NCBI RefSeq assembly: GCF_000189535.1 | Contig: NC_015145.1 | Coordinates: 2,294,001 to 2,358,000 of the forward strand | Length of the DNA: 64,000 nt | Reading direction: 5' to 3' | Origin: Pseudarthrobacter phenanthrenivorans Sphe3 | Lineage (GTDB): Bacteria > Actinomycetota > Actinomycetes > Actinomycetales > Micrococcaceae | Part shown: positions 17,452 to 27,118 of the stretch, one piece after another | Layout of the letters: every line of letters begins with the position of its first letter | How positions within the stretch are numbered: position 1 is the stretch's first letter | Position numbers and translations under genes: made by a program | The notes under the pieces: model-generated | The model's input: the letters and a program-made list of their open reading frames with translations, nothing else | Database searches by the model: none | Told to the model about the DNA's origin: nothing

Positions 17452-18543
17452 ATGCGCGGTCGCAGAACCATGCCCGCCGTTGCAGGCGTGGTTCTCGCCG
17501 CCGCGGCCGTATTGGGACTCATAGCTTGGCAGGCCCCCACGCTTCCCCGGCAGGAGCCTTTGCCTTCCGCGGGCGCGCCGTTTGCGGCCCCGGGAGAACC
17601 GCCCACGTCCGTCCCCCTTCCCGGCCGCGAACTGCACGTGACCGCCGCCGGCGACTACTCCGCCCGTCCAGCAGCAGCTGCAGTCCTGGCACGGATTGGC
17701 GCCATCAAGCCCGACCTGCATTTCGCCCTGGGTGACCTGTCATATGGGGTACAGGGCAGCGAGCAAAGCTGGTGCGATCTGGTGACTTCAAACGCCGGGA
17801 CCGGGTTGCCGTTCGAACTTGTGTCCGGCAACCATGAAAGCAATGGCCTGAACGGCAACATCGACGACTTTGCCGCATGCCTCCCCAACCGGTTGCCCGG
17901 GCTGGTGGGCTCCTATGGCCGCCAGTATTACGCGGACGTCCCGCTGCAGGAGCCACTGGCCAGGTTCATCATGGTATCGCCCGGCATTCCCTTTGCCGAC
18001 GGAACGTGGGACTACACTCCCGGGAGCCCCAACTATGAATGGACGGCGGCCGCAATCGACGATGCCAGGACCGCCGGCATCCCATGGGTTGTGGTGGGAA
18101 TGCACACTCCGTGCCTGTCCATGGGCGTCTACGACTGCCCGGCGGGAACTGCGATCACTACCATGATGCTCACCAAGAAAGTCGATCTGGTCCTCAACGC
18201 CCATGAACACCTGTACCAGCGCAGTAAGCAATTGTCCGTCGGGCCCGGCTGCCCAGGAATCCAACCAGGGATCTTCACCGCAGACTGCGTGAATGACGGC
18301 GACAACACCCTGGAAAAGGGCTCGGGAACCGTGTTCGCAACGGTTGGCACGGGCGGCACTGACCTGAGGGACGTAAATACCGGCGATCCAGAGGCGGCAT
18401 ACTTCGCTGCGTACTCGGGCCGCAACGCCAGCCCAAGCCACGGGCTGCTGGACCTTCGGCTCACCGAAACGTCACTCACTGCCCGTTTCATAGCTACCAC
18501 CGGAGCCTTCCAGGACCAGTTCCAGATCGGTTCCGGCAACTAG
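17452..18543 (+). CDS. Secreted or membrane-anchored calcineurin-like metallophosphoesterase
   Basis: 363 residues. An N-terminal membrane helix (about residues 8-26) anchors or exports the protein. Metal-binding blocks appear in order: AAGDYS, ALGDLSYG, SGNHES, VVGMHTP and LNAHEHLYQ, so the active site is complete. This resembles purple-acid-phosphatase-type enzymes. GGGAG lies seven bases before ATG. Substrate unknown; outside the cell it likely releases phosphate from organic esters. Confidence 0.88.
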   Translation: MRGRRTMPAVAGVVLAAAAVLGLIAWQAPTLPRQEPLPSAGAPFAAPGEPPTSVPLPGRELHVTAAGDYSARPAAAAVLARIGAIKPDLHFALGDLSYGVQGSEQSWCDLVTSNAGTGLPFELVSGNHESNGLNGNIDDFAACLPNRLPGLVGSYGRQYYADVPLQEPLARFIMVSPGIPFADGTWDYTPGSPNYEWTAAAIDDARTAGIPWVVVGMHTPCLSMGVYDCPAGTAITTMMLTKKVDLVLNAHEHLYQRSKQLSVGPGCPGIQPGIFTADCVNDGDNTLEKGSGTVFATVGTGGTDLRDVNTGDPEAAYFAAYSGRNASPSHGLLDLRLTETSLTARFIATTGAFQDQFQIGSGN

Positions 18544-18577
18544 GCCGGTATCCGCTGCGCCCCACGCCCACCGGACG

Positions 18578-19453
18578 TCAGCCCCGCACAGCTCCGGAGA
18601 GTGCGAAGGAACTGCCTGCGCCCCTGGCAACGATGACGTACAGAGCCAGCACCGGTAGTGAATACAGGATAGAGAATGCCGCCAGCTGGCCGTAGGCCAC
18701 TGCCCCATGCTGCCCGAAGAAGCTGAAAATGGACACCGCGGCAGGCTGGCGCGCCTCCGACAGGAGCAGCACGAAGGGGACGAAGAAGTTCCCCCATGCC
18801 TGGATGAACACGAAGATGAACACCACCCCGAGGCCCTGCCTCATCAACGGCAGCACGATGGTGCGAAGGGCAGTCATCCTGGTGGCGCCGTCCACCCACG
18901 CGGCTTCCTCCATGGACACGGGGACACCGTCCATGAAATTCTTGGTCATCCAAATGGCCATGGGCAACGTGGTGGTGGCCATGAAGAAGATAGTGGCAGG
19001 CATCGAGTCCAGCAGTTCGAACTGGACGAACAGCCCGTACACCGGCACCATGATGGCGGTGATGGGCAGGCACGTCCCAAAGAGGACCGTGTACAGGAAC
19101 GGGCGGTTGAACCTGGACTGGTAGCGCGACAACGGGTACGCAGCAAGCACCGCTGCCGCCAACGTCACAGCGCCGGTCCCCCCGGAGAGCACCATGCTGT
19201 TCCACAGGGGCCGCAGCAGCAGCTCCGGTGTGGCGACGGCGGCGAAGTTCGCCAGGCCGACCGTTTCCGGAAGCTTAAGCTCGTGTCCGGCTTCGGCGTC
19301 GAGGGATGCCACGATGAGCCAGAGCAGGGGCAGCAGGAAGCAGGCACCGATCAGGAGCAGCACCACGTCAGCCGGCGTACTCCTCCTGCGCCGCGGGGTG
19401 GACACGTGCGTGCCGGCCGGAAGCCTGCGCGAGGTCCTGGCGGGGGCCGTCAT
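18578..19453 (-). CDS. Sugar ABC transporter permease (MalG-like)
   Basis: 291 residues, six predicted membrane helices, with the EAA loop MEEAAWVDGATRMTALRTIVLPLM that contacts the ATPase. A basic N-terminal tail precedes the first helix. ATG 19453 overlaps the stop of the partner permease (ATGA). No ATPase gene is nearby, as is usual for actinobacterial CUT1 importers that share MsmK. Confidence 0.92.
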   Translation of the reverse strand: MTAPARTSRRLPAGTHVSTPRRRRSTPADVVLLLIGACFLLPLLWLIVASLDAEAGHELKLPETVGLANFAAVATPELLLRPLWNSMVLSGGTGAVTLAAAVLAAYPLSRYQSRFNRPFLYTVLFGTCLPITAIMVPVYGLFVQFELLDSMPATIFFMATTTLPMAIWMTKNFMDGVPVSMEEAAWVDGATRMTALRTIVLPLMRQGLGVVFIFVFIQAWGNFFVPFVLLLSEARQPAAVSIFSFFGQHGAVAYGQLAAFSILYSLPVLALYVIVARGAGSSFALSGAVRG

Positions 19454-20331
19454 GGCTTGGGATCCCTGAGCAGCCGGATATAGGCCACGCCAAACACGGC
19501 ACCGATGAGGATGAGCACGGATGCCACAGCCGTCCCGTATCCGATGTCCCCGAACTTGAACGCCTCGAGGTACGCGAGGACCGGCAGGGTGGTGCTGCCG
19601 TTGGCCGGCCCGCCCGCAGTCATCACCCAGACGAGGGTGAACACGGCAAGTGTCTGCAGGGTTATCAGCATCAGGTTGGTGGCAATGCTTCCGCGGATCA
19701 TGGGCAGTGTGATGAAGAAGAGCCGCTGCCAGCCGTGCGCGCCGTCCATCTGGGCCGCTTCGCTGACCTCGGAAGGGACCTCGTTGAGCGCAGCACGGTA
19801 CACCAGCATGGAAAACGCCGTGCCCCGCCACACGTTGGCCAGCATCACAGCCACCATGGGGAAGGCGTAGAGCCAGTCAGTCCGGCCCAGCCCCACAGCG
19901 CCGAGCAGCTGGTTCAAGGTCCCGTCGGCGCTGAAGTAGGCGTAGGCGGCGAAGGCGGCCACGATTTCGGGAAGCACCCAGGCGGCAACCACGGTGGTGC
20001 CAACCGCAGCCGCGACCACAGGCCGGGCCCGCTGCATCAGGACAGCCAGGGCGAGCCCCAGCAGGTTCTGCCCCAGCACCGCCGAACCGCCCACGAACAG
20101 CACGGTGAGCAGGAGGGAGAGCGGGAACACGGGATCCGCCAGCAGCCGCTGGTAGTTCTCCAGGCCCACCCACGACGGGTTGCGGGCACTGCGGCCGGTC
20201 AGTCCGGCATTGGTGAGTGAGGCCTGGAACGCCCACAGCACCGGGCCGGCAAGAAAAACCACCAGGAGCAGGACGGCCGGGAGGACCGGTAAGTAGCGAA
20301 GCCACTGCCGGGCCGCGGAGGAAAGCTGCAC
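19450..20331 (-). CDS. Sugar ABC transporter permease (MalF-like)
   Basis: 293 residues, six helices, EAA loop around VSEAAQMDGAHGWQRLFFI. GTG start directly after the binding-protein gene. Forms the heterodimeric channel with the neighbouring MalG-like permease. Confidence 0.92.
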   Translation of the reverse strand: MQLSSAARQWLRYLPVLPAVLLLVVFLAGPVLWAFQASLTNAGLTGRSARNPSWVGLENYQRLLADPVFPLSLLLTVLFVGGSAVLGQNLLGLALAVLMQRARPVVAAAVGTTVVAAWVLPEIVAAFAAYAYFSADGTLNQLLGAVGLGRTDWLYAFPMVAVMLANVWRGTAFSMLVYRAALNEVPSEVSEAAQMDGAHGWQRLFFITLPMIRGSIATNLMLITLQTLAVFTLVWVMTAGGPANGSTTLPVLAYLEAFKFGDIGYGTAVASVLILIGAVFGVAYIRLLRDPKP

Positions 20332-20334
20332 GGT

Positions 20335-21687
20335 CTACTTCCGGACGGTCTTCCCGCCACCCACGATGTCCGTCACTGCGGCGTCGTAATCCGCCGCCGC
20401 CTGTTCAGGGGTCCGGGTACCGGTGATCACGGCTTCCGTTGCTTCCTGCACAGCAGCGGAGATCCGCGGGTAGTCGGACGTGGCGGGGCGGTACCGGGTC
20501 ACCGAAACAAGCTCCGAAACGTCCCTCACGAACGGGTTGGCGTCCAGGTATCCCTGGTCGGCAGCAACGTCCTTGCGCACGGCAATCTGCGAACTTTCCA
20601 CCGTAAAGGCGAGGGAGTTTTCCTTATTGAGGGCGGTGGTGAGGAAACTGAAGGCCAGCTCAGGCTCCTTGGTTCCCGCCCCGAGTGCCAGCGTCCAGCC
20701 GCCGGACATGCTCACGGCTCCGGGAGCCTGGCCGTTCTGGGTGGGAAACGGGGCAACGCCCATCTCCTGCTCGTAACCGGGCCACTCGTAGCTTCCGCCG
20801 TCCTGCCAGAACGACGGCGCGTAGGAGCCTTCCACGGTGGCGCCCAGCTTGGCGTTGGGGAACCATTCGCCGAAGACCTTTTTCCACACATTGGCATCCA
20901 GGGCCTCTGCGGGAGAGACGGCCAACTGTTCGTCGTACAGGGTTTTCAGGAAGGCCAGGGAATCCGTGAACCCGGCAGAGCCCACCACCCATTTCCCCGC
21001 GTCTTCGTCATAAAGGCTGGATCCGGTTCCGTAGAGAAGTTCGTAGAAGCCCTGCATGACAGTGCCTTCACCGGTCCCCTTGCCGGCGTACAGGTTGAAC
21101 GGGATGACCGCGGGATCGTTGGCTTTGATCTTCCTGGCCGTGTCCAGGATGTCCTGCCAGCTCCGCGGCTCCCAAGGGAGGGTGACGCCGGCGGCCTCAA
21201 GGACCTTCCTGTTGTACCAGATGGCGCGTGTGTCGGTGCCCAGCGGCACCGCGTACGTACCGCCGTCGTCCGCCCGCCCTGCTGCCTTGGCGCCGTCGTC
21301 GAAATTGTCCCATTCCTCCCAGCCTTCAAGGTGGCTGTCAAGCTTCAGCAGGTACCCGGCATCAACGTCGGAGCGGACCTTGAACGTGTCCTCGTAGAAG
21401 ACGTCAGGCGCCGTGGACGGTGATCTCAAGGCAAGGGCCAGTTTGGTCCCGTAGTCGTCGTCATTCGCCTGGATGGGCTGCAGCTCCACCGTGACGCCCT
21501 GGTGGGCCGCCTCGAAATCCTGCTTGGCGGCTTGCATCATGGTGTCCAGGGCGGTGAAAGAATCCGTCTTCTGGTAAGCGACTTTGAGGGTTTCTGAAGA
21601 ATCACCCGGTTCGCCAGGACTGCACGCCGTAAGGACGACCACCGCCGCAGCAATGAGGGACATGGCCTTCAGGGTCCTGCGACGCAT
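20335..21687 (-). CDS. Extracellular sugar-binding lipoprotein of an ABC importer
   Basis: 450 residues. The signal peptide ends in the lipobox LTAC (Cys at about 22), followed by a type I solute-binding fold of the CUT1 family (TDSFTALDTMMQAAKQDFEAA, PLGTDTRAIWYNRKVLEAAG). First gene of the importer operon, 119 bases after the ROK regulator. The substrate cannot be read from sequence. Confidence 0.9.
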   Translation of the reverse strand: MRRRTLKAMSLIAAAVVVLTACSPGEPGDSSETLKVAYQKTDSFTALDTMMQAAKQDFEAAHQGVTVELQPIQANDDDYGTKLALALRSPSTAPDVFYEDTFKVRSDVDAGYLLKLDSHLEGWEEWDNFDDGAKAAGRADDGGTYAVPLGTDTRAIWYNRKVLEAAGVTLPWEPRSWQDILDTARKIKANDPAVIPFNLYAGKGTGEGTVMQGFYELLYGTGSSLYDEDAGKWVVGSAGFTDSLAFLKTLYDEQLAVSPAEALDANVWKKVFGEWFPNAKLGATVEGSYAPSFWQDGGSYEWPGYEQEMGVAPFPTQNGQAPGAVSMSGGWTLALGAGTKEPELAFSFLTTALNKENSLAFTVESSQIAVRKDVAADQGYLDANPFVRDVSELVSVTRYRPATSDYPRISAAVQEATEAVITGTRTPEQAAADYDAAVTDIVGGGKTVRK

Positions 21688-21806
21688 GGCGCTCCATTCA
21701 GTTGATGGCTGGGACCCCTATGGCAGCGGGCCCCCAGCCGCGGCATTTATGCACATGCTAGATGGGCGTCCTGCTGCAGGCAAGGCACCCCTGCCGCGCG
21801 CAACCT

Positions 21807-23060
21807 TCAGCTCTCCAGGAGGAGCCGCTGGGCCCGCGGGGCCAGCGTGTGTTCCAGGACCAGGGAGGCCGCGCCGATGGCGCCGACGTCGTCCCCTACA
21901 CCCGTGCCTACCACCTCGATGGGATGGATCAGCCGGGTGTCACTGTGGGCTTCCAGGAGTGCCGGAACTTTTTCCAGGTAGCGTTCAGCGAGGCGGCTCC
22001 AGAACGGCCCGCCGAATACCACCCGCTCAACGTCCAGGGTGTTGGTGACCACGGCTGCCGCCCTTGCCACCCGCACGGCGGACTTGTCGATGATGGCCAG
22101 CGCCTGTTCGTTTCCCTCGTCGGCGAGATCGCACAACCGGGAAAAGCTCTGCTGGATCTCCGCGCCGCTGTTGCCCGACCGTGAACCGTCCAGGATGCCT
22201 GCAGCTTCCGCCTCGGCCACCAGTACCTGGGGAATGCACGTGACTTTCACGCACCCGCGCAGCCCGCAGTCGCACTGCGGACCGTCCGGATCCACCACGA
22301 TGTGCCCGATTTCGCCTGCATTGCCGGACGTCCCCCGGATCACTTCGTCATTGAGCACGATGCCGCAGCCTATGCCGGTGCCCATGTACATGAAGATGAA
22401 GCTGCCCGAGCCGCTGGGCCCGCCCGCCCATGTTTCGGCGACCGCTGCGCTGGTGACATCCTTGTCCACCAGCACGGAGTATCCCGTGGCTTCGGACAGC
22501 GCACTGCGCAGCTCCACCCGGTCCCAGCCGGGGAGCAGCGGCGGATCCACCACGGTGCCGTTGTCCAGGTCGATGGGACCGGGCGCGGCGAGCCCCAGGC
22601 CGGCAATCCTTTCCCGGTCCACCCCCGAGTCCGCCACCAGCTGGGCGATCTCATCGGCGATGGTGGTGATGACAGCCGAAGGATCGTTGCCCCCGGGGGT
22701 CTTGATCCGCGAATGCCGGACAACAGCCCCCACGAGGTCCAGGACCACGAACGTGGTGACGGCGGGGTCAAGATGGACTCCGAGTGCGAAGACGCCGCCG
22801 GGGTTGAGCCGCAGGATGGTGCGGGGCTTTCCCGGCCCGCTGCCTTCCTTGCCGGCCTCCACAATCAGGTTCTGGTCCAGGAGGCGCCGGGAAATGTTGG
22901 AGATGGTCTGCGGCGAGAGGCCCACGATCTGGGCGAGCTCCACCCGGCTCAGCCCTCCGGTGGACCTGCGGATGGCATCGAGGATCACCGTGAGGTTGAA
23001 GTCCCCCATCCTTGGCAGGTTGGTTCCGCGCCTCGGTGAGGATTGGCGGATCTCAGTCAC
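21807..23060 (-). CDS. ROK-family transcriptional repressor
   Basis: 417 residues. Winged HTH at the N-terminus (RVELAQIVGLSPQTISNISR), then a ROK sugar-kinase-like domain with GLAAPGPID, GTGIGCGIV, GEIGHIVVD and the zinc motif CDCGLRGC. GTG start at 23060. Directly upstream of and co-oriented with the sugar importer, which it very likely represses in the absence of sugar. Confidence 0.92.
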   Translation of the reverse strand: MTEIRQSSPRRGTNLPRMGDFNLTVILDAIRRSTGGLSRVELAQIVGLSPQTISNISRRLLDQNLIVEAGKEGSGPGKPRTILRLNPGGVFALGVHLDPAVTTFVVLDLVGAVVRHSRIKTPGGNDPSAVITTIADEIAQLVADSGVDRERIAGLGLAAPGPIDLDNGTVVDPPLLPGWDRVELRSALSEATGYSVLVDKDVTSAAVAETWAGGPSGSGSFIFMYMGTGIGCGIVLNDEVIRGTSGNAGEIGHIVVDPDGPQCDCGLRGCVKVTCIPQVLVAEAEAAGILDGSRSGNSGAEIQQSFSRLCDLADEGNEQALAIIDKSAVRVARAAAVVTNTLDVERVVFGGPFWSRLAERYLEKVPALLEAHSDTRLIHPIEVVGTGVGDDVGAIGAASLVLEHTLAPRAQRLLLES

Positions 23061-23203
23061 AGCGTCCCCTAAACGTCTTCGGCCACGTACTTATGGTGAT
23101 GCATGAATCGTACGTTACGCGTGGGCGCAGACCCATACGCCCGGACGACGGCGCGGCGTGGCTGCCTTGGCCCCCGGCGGGGCTGCAGGCGGGCGTTTGG
23201 TGG

Positions 23204-24406
23204 TTATGCGTCCGCCGGTCCGCTGCTCCGACGGGTACTGACGGTCACGGTGAACTTGGGGTTCCGGCCCTTGACGACGGTGGGCCCCACATGGCGCTCC
23301 AGCGCGGGCAGGTAGGGCAGGTGGCGGTTGAAGACCGTCCACAGTTCACCGTGCGGGGTGAGGACCCGGCCTGCCGCCTCAATCAGTTTCAATCCGGCAC
23401 CCGCGTGCACTCCCGCACCCGTGTGGAACGGCGGATTAAGCAGGACCAGGTCAGCGCTGGCTGCGGCCATGGTGCCCAATGCATCGTCCTGGAGCACCGT
23501 GATCCTTTCGGATAACCCGTTTGCCCCGGCTGTGGCCCGCGCGGAGGCCACAGCGGCGGCGGACTGGTCCGTGGCGGTCACCGCCGAGCCCGGATGCTGG
23601 CGGGCATACATGGCAGCCAGGATCCCGGTGCCACAACCCAGGTCGACGGCATGCCGGGCTGCCTTCATCTGCGGCAGGAAGGTCAGCAGGAACCGCGTGC
23701 CAATGTCCAGTTTGGTACCCGCGAAGACGGCACCGTGGGCGGCCACGTCAAGGTCCAGTTCCGCGAGGTGCTCCACCACCGGGTACTGTTCCCGCTCACC
23801 GTCCCGCCGCGGCCCCGTGGCCACGATGACACGGGATTTCTGCCGGGCGAGCTGGGGCTGGACTGAACCGAAGTGGCGCTCAAGCACGGCGTTCATGCCG
23901 AGCGTCATGTGCTTGATCCGGCCGCCGGCCAGGAGCACCACGTCCGCAGCCGCATACCTTGCCACCGCCGCCGCGATCTCGTCCAGTTCAGCCAACGTTT
24001 TTGGCAGCTGCAGGAGTACCGTCTTCGCGCCGGCCAGGAGGGCGGAACCCAGGGGAAGCTGGGTGAAGCCCTGGCCGCTTGTTGTGCTGCCGCCACTTTC
24101 GGCCGCGGTGTCTGGCAGCACAGCGGCCGGCCGCAGCGCGGCCGCATTGAGCTGCAGGGCGCGTTCTCCGGTGATCAGGTCCTGGTGCACGCGGACTGGG
24201 CCGGGCGTAAGGGCAGCGAGTGCACCGAGGGTGAGGGCGCCGTACCTGTCTCCGATGATGGCCACACCGCTTGGGCCGGCCATGATCCCGGCAGCGGTTT
24301 CCAGCAGGAGCCGGTCCGTGGCGTCCCATGCCTGGAGGTTGGGTGCCTCCACGTCCGGACGCCGCCGGAGCGCGCCGAAGAGATCGTCAAGAGTGTTCAA
24401 TGCCAA
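23204..24406 (-). CDS. RlmG/RsmC-like class I methyltransferase
   Basis: 400 residues with two methyltransferase-like halves. The C-terminal half holds the SAM loop VDLGCGTGILAAMYA and the catalytic motif LLNPPFHTG, as in the 23S/16S rRNA guanine-N2 methyltransferases RlmG and RsmC. TTG start with AGGAACCA upstream. Single gene; the exact target base cannot be assigned. Confidence 0.85.
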   Translation of the reverse strand: MALNTLDDLFGALRRRPDVEAPNLQAWDATDRLLLETAAGIMAGPSGVAIIGDRYGALTLGALAALTPGPVRVHQDLITGERALQLNAAALRPAAVLPDTAAESGGSTTSGQGFTQLPLGSALLAGAKTVLLQLPKTLAELDEIAAAVARYAAADVVLLAGGRIKHMTLGMNAVLERHFGSVQPQLARQKSRVIVATGPRRDGEREQYPVVEHLAELDLDVAAHGAVFAGTKLDIGTRFLLTFLPQMKAARHAVDLGCGTGILAAMYARQHPGSAVTATDQSAAAVASARATAGANGLSERITVLQDDALGTMAAASADLVLLNPPFHTGAGVHAGAGLKLIEAAGRVLTPHGELWTVFNRHLPYLPALERHVGPTVVKGRNPKFTVTVSTRRSSGPADA

Positions 24407-24470
24407 TGGTTCCTGCCGCTTTCCTGTGCGTTGTTCTTGGGGCCCGTATCGGGCCGGATGGAAGCGGCAC

Positions 24471-25556
24471 TCAGCCCCATGGTGCGGGTGACGCCGCTAC
24501 CTGCATTCCGGGCAGTTTGAGAATGGCCGCCACCGCTGCCCGTCCTGCCCGGTTGGCGCCAATGGTGGACGACGACGGGCCATAGCCCACCAGGTGCACC
24601 CGGGGTTCGGCTGCCACCTGGGTTCCTTCCATCACGATTCCGCCGCCCGGTCCCCGGAGGTGCAGCGGGGCGAGGTGTTCAAGTTCCGCCCGGAACCCGG
24701 TGGCCCACAGAATGACGTCCGCCTCCAGGAAGCCGCCATCCGCTAGCCGGACACCGCTGGGCTGGATGGCGGTGAACATGGGCAACCGGTCAAGGGCGCC
24801 CCGTTTTTCCGCTGCCCGCAGGGACGGCGTCCAGATCAGTCCCGTTACTGATACTACGCTTTGCGAGGGCAGGCCCTTGCGGACGCGTTCTTCCACCAGG
24901 GCCACGGCATCATGCCCTGCCTTGGCGTTGAACTCCTGGTCCCGCCATACAGGGCTCCTGCGGGTGAACCAGCTGGTGGTGGTCACGCGCGAAATTTCGT
25001 CAAGGAGCCCCACGGCCGAGATGCCTCCGCCCACGACTATCACGTGGAGGCCGGTGAACTCCTCCGCAGACACGTAGTCCGCCACGTGCAGCTGCCGTCC
25101 CCGGAAGGACGACTGCCCGGGGTAGATGGGCCAGAAGGGACGGGTCCAGGTGCCCGTGGCGTTGATGACAGCCCTCGCTGTCCACTCGCCGGCGGCTGTG
25201 GTGCTGATTCCCAGCCGGCCGACGGGGTTTGAATCTTCCCTGCTGACAGAACGCACCTTCACCGGCCGCCGGACAACCAGGCCCAGTTCTTCCTCATAGC
25301 CGGCGAAGTAGCGGGTCAGGAACTCCGAGCTGGGTTCGCGGGGATCCACCGCGGGCTTGGCGATGCCGGGAAGATCGCTGATGCCGTTGACAGTCTCCAT
25401 CCTCAGGCTCTTCCACCGGTGCCGCCACGCGCCTCCGGGACCGTCCTCGCCGTCGAGCACCACGTAGTCCACGCCGCGGCGCTGGAGATGGTAGGCGGCG
25501 GAAAGCCCTGCCTGTCCCGCGCCAATGACAACGACGTCGGCTTGGGCAGGACTCAC
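24471..25556 (-). CDS. Flavin-dependent monooxygenase-like oxidoreductase
   Basis: 361 residues. FAD motif VVVIGAGQAGLSAAYHL, NADPH motif VIVVGGGISAVGLLDEI and ATG motif VILWATGFR are in the order of flavin monooxygenases and the CzcO/YkkB group. Substrate unknown. GTG start at 25556, divergent from the second Cfa-like gene with a gap of 66 bases. Confidence 0.85.
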   Translation of the reverse strand: MSPAQADVVVIGAGQAGLSAAYHLQRRGVDYVVLDGEDGPGGAWRHRWKSLRMETVNGISDLPGIAKPAVDPREPSSEFLTRYFAGYEEELGLVVRRPVKVRSVSREDSNPVGRLGISTTAAGEWTARAVINATGTWTRPFWPIYPGQSSFRGRQLHVADYVSAEEFTGLHVIVVGGGISAVGLLDEISRVTTTSWFTRRSPVWRDQEFNAKAGHDAVALVEERVRKGLPSQSVVSVTGLIWTPSLRAAEKRGALDRLPMFTAIQPSGVRLADGGFLEADVILWATGFRAELEHLAPLHLRGPGGGIVMEGTQVAAEPRVHLVGYGPSSSTIGANRAGRAAVAAILKLPGMQVAASPAPWG

Positions 25557-25622
25557 CCACCCATGATAGTCGTGCGGGGGGCTGCGGCCTTAGTCTTGGC
25601 CCATGGAGACGGGAGGAGCATC

Positions 25623-26939
25623 ATGACCACAAGCACTGGAAATGCAGGAAGGCTGGCCAAAGCCCTGGCGGTTGTACTGGGCACGGAAGAACTGCCGCTG
25701 CGCCTGCGCGCATGGGACGGCTCGGAGGCGGGGCCGGAAGGGGCTCCCGTTTTGGAGTTCCGGTCCCGCCGGGCATTGCGGAGGATCCTGTGGTCCCCCG
25801 GCCAACTTGGACTCAGCAGGGCCTATGTGGCCGGCGACATTGACTCCCCCGGGGATATCTTCGCAGCGTTCACGGCCCTCAGCTCGGCAGGGAAGTTCGC
25901 GGAGCCCGGCCCGTTCCGGCCGCTCACGGCGGGCGAGATCTGGATCCTGCTGCGCACCGCTGTCCGGTTGGGAGCCCTGGGTCCAAACCCTGCCCCTCCC
26001 CCGGAAGAGGCCAGGGTGGTGCGGAAGGGGCGGCTGCATTCGCGCCGCCGTGACTCGGCAGCCATCTCCCACCACTACGACGTGGGCAACGATTTTTATG
26101 CCCTGGTCCTGGGGCCGTCCATGGTGTATTCGTGTGCGGTATGGCCGGAAGGATCGGACGCCCGGATGAGCGACGGGGGGCAGCTTACCGCCGGACTGGA
26201 CGCCGCGCAGGAAGCCAAGCTTGACCTCGTCTGCCGCAAGCTGGGACTGAAACCGGGGATGCGCGTCCTTGATGTGGGCTGCGGATGGGGAAGTTTTGCC
26301 CTGCACGCCGCCGGAAAGTACGGGGCCAGCGTTGTAGGCGTTACCCTCTCCACTGAGCAGGCCATCCTTGCGCGAAAGCGCGCTGCGGATGCAGGCCTGA
26401 CGGAACGTGTGGACATCCGGGTGCAGGATTACCGGGATGTCCGGGACGGTCCTTTCGATGCCATCAGCTCAATCGGGATGTCCGAGCATGTGGGGCGGGA
26501 ACAGACACCGGGATACGCGGCCGCCCTGTTCAGCCTCCTCCGGCCTGGCGGGCGGCTGCTGAACCATGCCATTTCCTGGAATGCAGGCCCGACCGATCCC
26601 GACCCGGATTCCTTCATTCCCCGCTACGTTTTTCCCGACGGCGAGATGATCAGCCTGGGCGAGATGGCCACCGCACTCGAGGGCGCCGGGTTCGAGATCC
26701 TGGACGTTGAGGCGTTGCGCCGCCACTATGCGTTGACCTTGCGGGCCTGGGTGAACCGGCTTGAAGCGAACTGGGACGATGCGGTGAAGCTTGCCGGTCT
26801 GGGGCGCGCTCGGGTCTGGCGGCTGTACATGGCATCCAGTGCCCTGGGTTTTGAGAACGGGCTGACGGGCGTCAACCAGGTCCTGGTCCAGAGGCCCGGC
26901 GGCGGGGAACCGCCGCTGCGGCGGACGGAATGGCTTTAG
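25623..26939 (+). CDS. Second cyclopropane-fatty-acid synthase family methyltransferase
   Basis: 438 residues. HYDVGNDFYALVLG, LDVGCGWGSFALHAAG and SIGMSEHVG are the Cfa hallmarks. It differs clearly from the enzyme at 2,944-4,332 and stands alone, so the two probably act on different chains or conditions. ATG 25623 has GGGAGGAG six bases upstream. A strong hairpin follows at 26,986. Confidence 0.92.
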   Translation: MTTSTGNAGRLAKALAVVLGTEELPLRLRAWDGSEAGPEGAPVLEFRSRRALRRILWSPGQLGLSRAYVAGDIDSPGDIFAAFTALSSAGKFAEPGPFRPLTAGEIWILLRTAVRLGALGPNPAPPPEEARVVRKGRLHSRRRDSAAISHHYDVGNDFYALVLGPSMVYSCAVWPEGSDARMSDGGQLTAGLDAAQEAKLDLVCRKLGLKPGMRVLDVGCGWGSFALHAAGKYGASVVGVTLSTEQAILARKRAADAGLTERVDIRVQDYRDVRDGPFDAISSIGMSEHVGREQTPGYAAALFSLLRPGGRLLNHAISWNAGPTDPDPDSFIPRYVFPDGEMISLGEMATALEGAGFEILDVEALRRHYALTLRAWVNRLEANWDDAVKLAGLGRARVWRLYMASSALGFENGLTGVNQVLVQRPGGGEPPLRRTEWL

Positions 26940-26985
26940 CTGGCCGCCACGGAATATGACCGGACGAAGAGGGATCGTGCGGGAC

Positions 26986-27024
26986 GAAAAAAGGGACGTT
27001 CCCCAAGTGGGGACCGTCCCTTTT
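26986..27024 (+). terminator. Terminator after the second Cfa-like gene
   Basis: AAAAAGGGACG and CGTCCCTTTT pair with an extended CCCC/GGGG segment around AAGT, then TTTT. Symmetric, so it could also stop leftward transcription. A smaller hairpin GCACCC-CCA-GGGTGC follows at 27,025 just past the tRNA 3-prime end. Confidence 0.8.
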
Positions 27025-27045
27025 GCACCCCCAGGGTGCCTCCGG

Positions 27046-27118
27046 TGGAGCTGAGGGGACTCGAACCCCTGACCCCCTGCATGCCATGCAGGTGCGCTAC
27101 CAGCTGCGCCACAGCCCC
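27046..27118 (-). tRNA. tRNA-Ala (anticodon GGC)
   Basis: 73 bases. Acceptor stem GGGGCTG / CAGCTCC, D-arm GCGCAGCTGGTAGCGC, anticodon arm CCTGC-ATGGCAT-GCAGG with GGC in the loop, T-arm with GGTTCGAGTCC. The CCA end is not encoded. It marks the last core gene before the accessory region, but the accessory DNA lies on its 5-prime side, not at the 3-prime end where integrases usually insert. Confidence 0.95.
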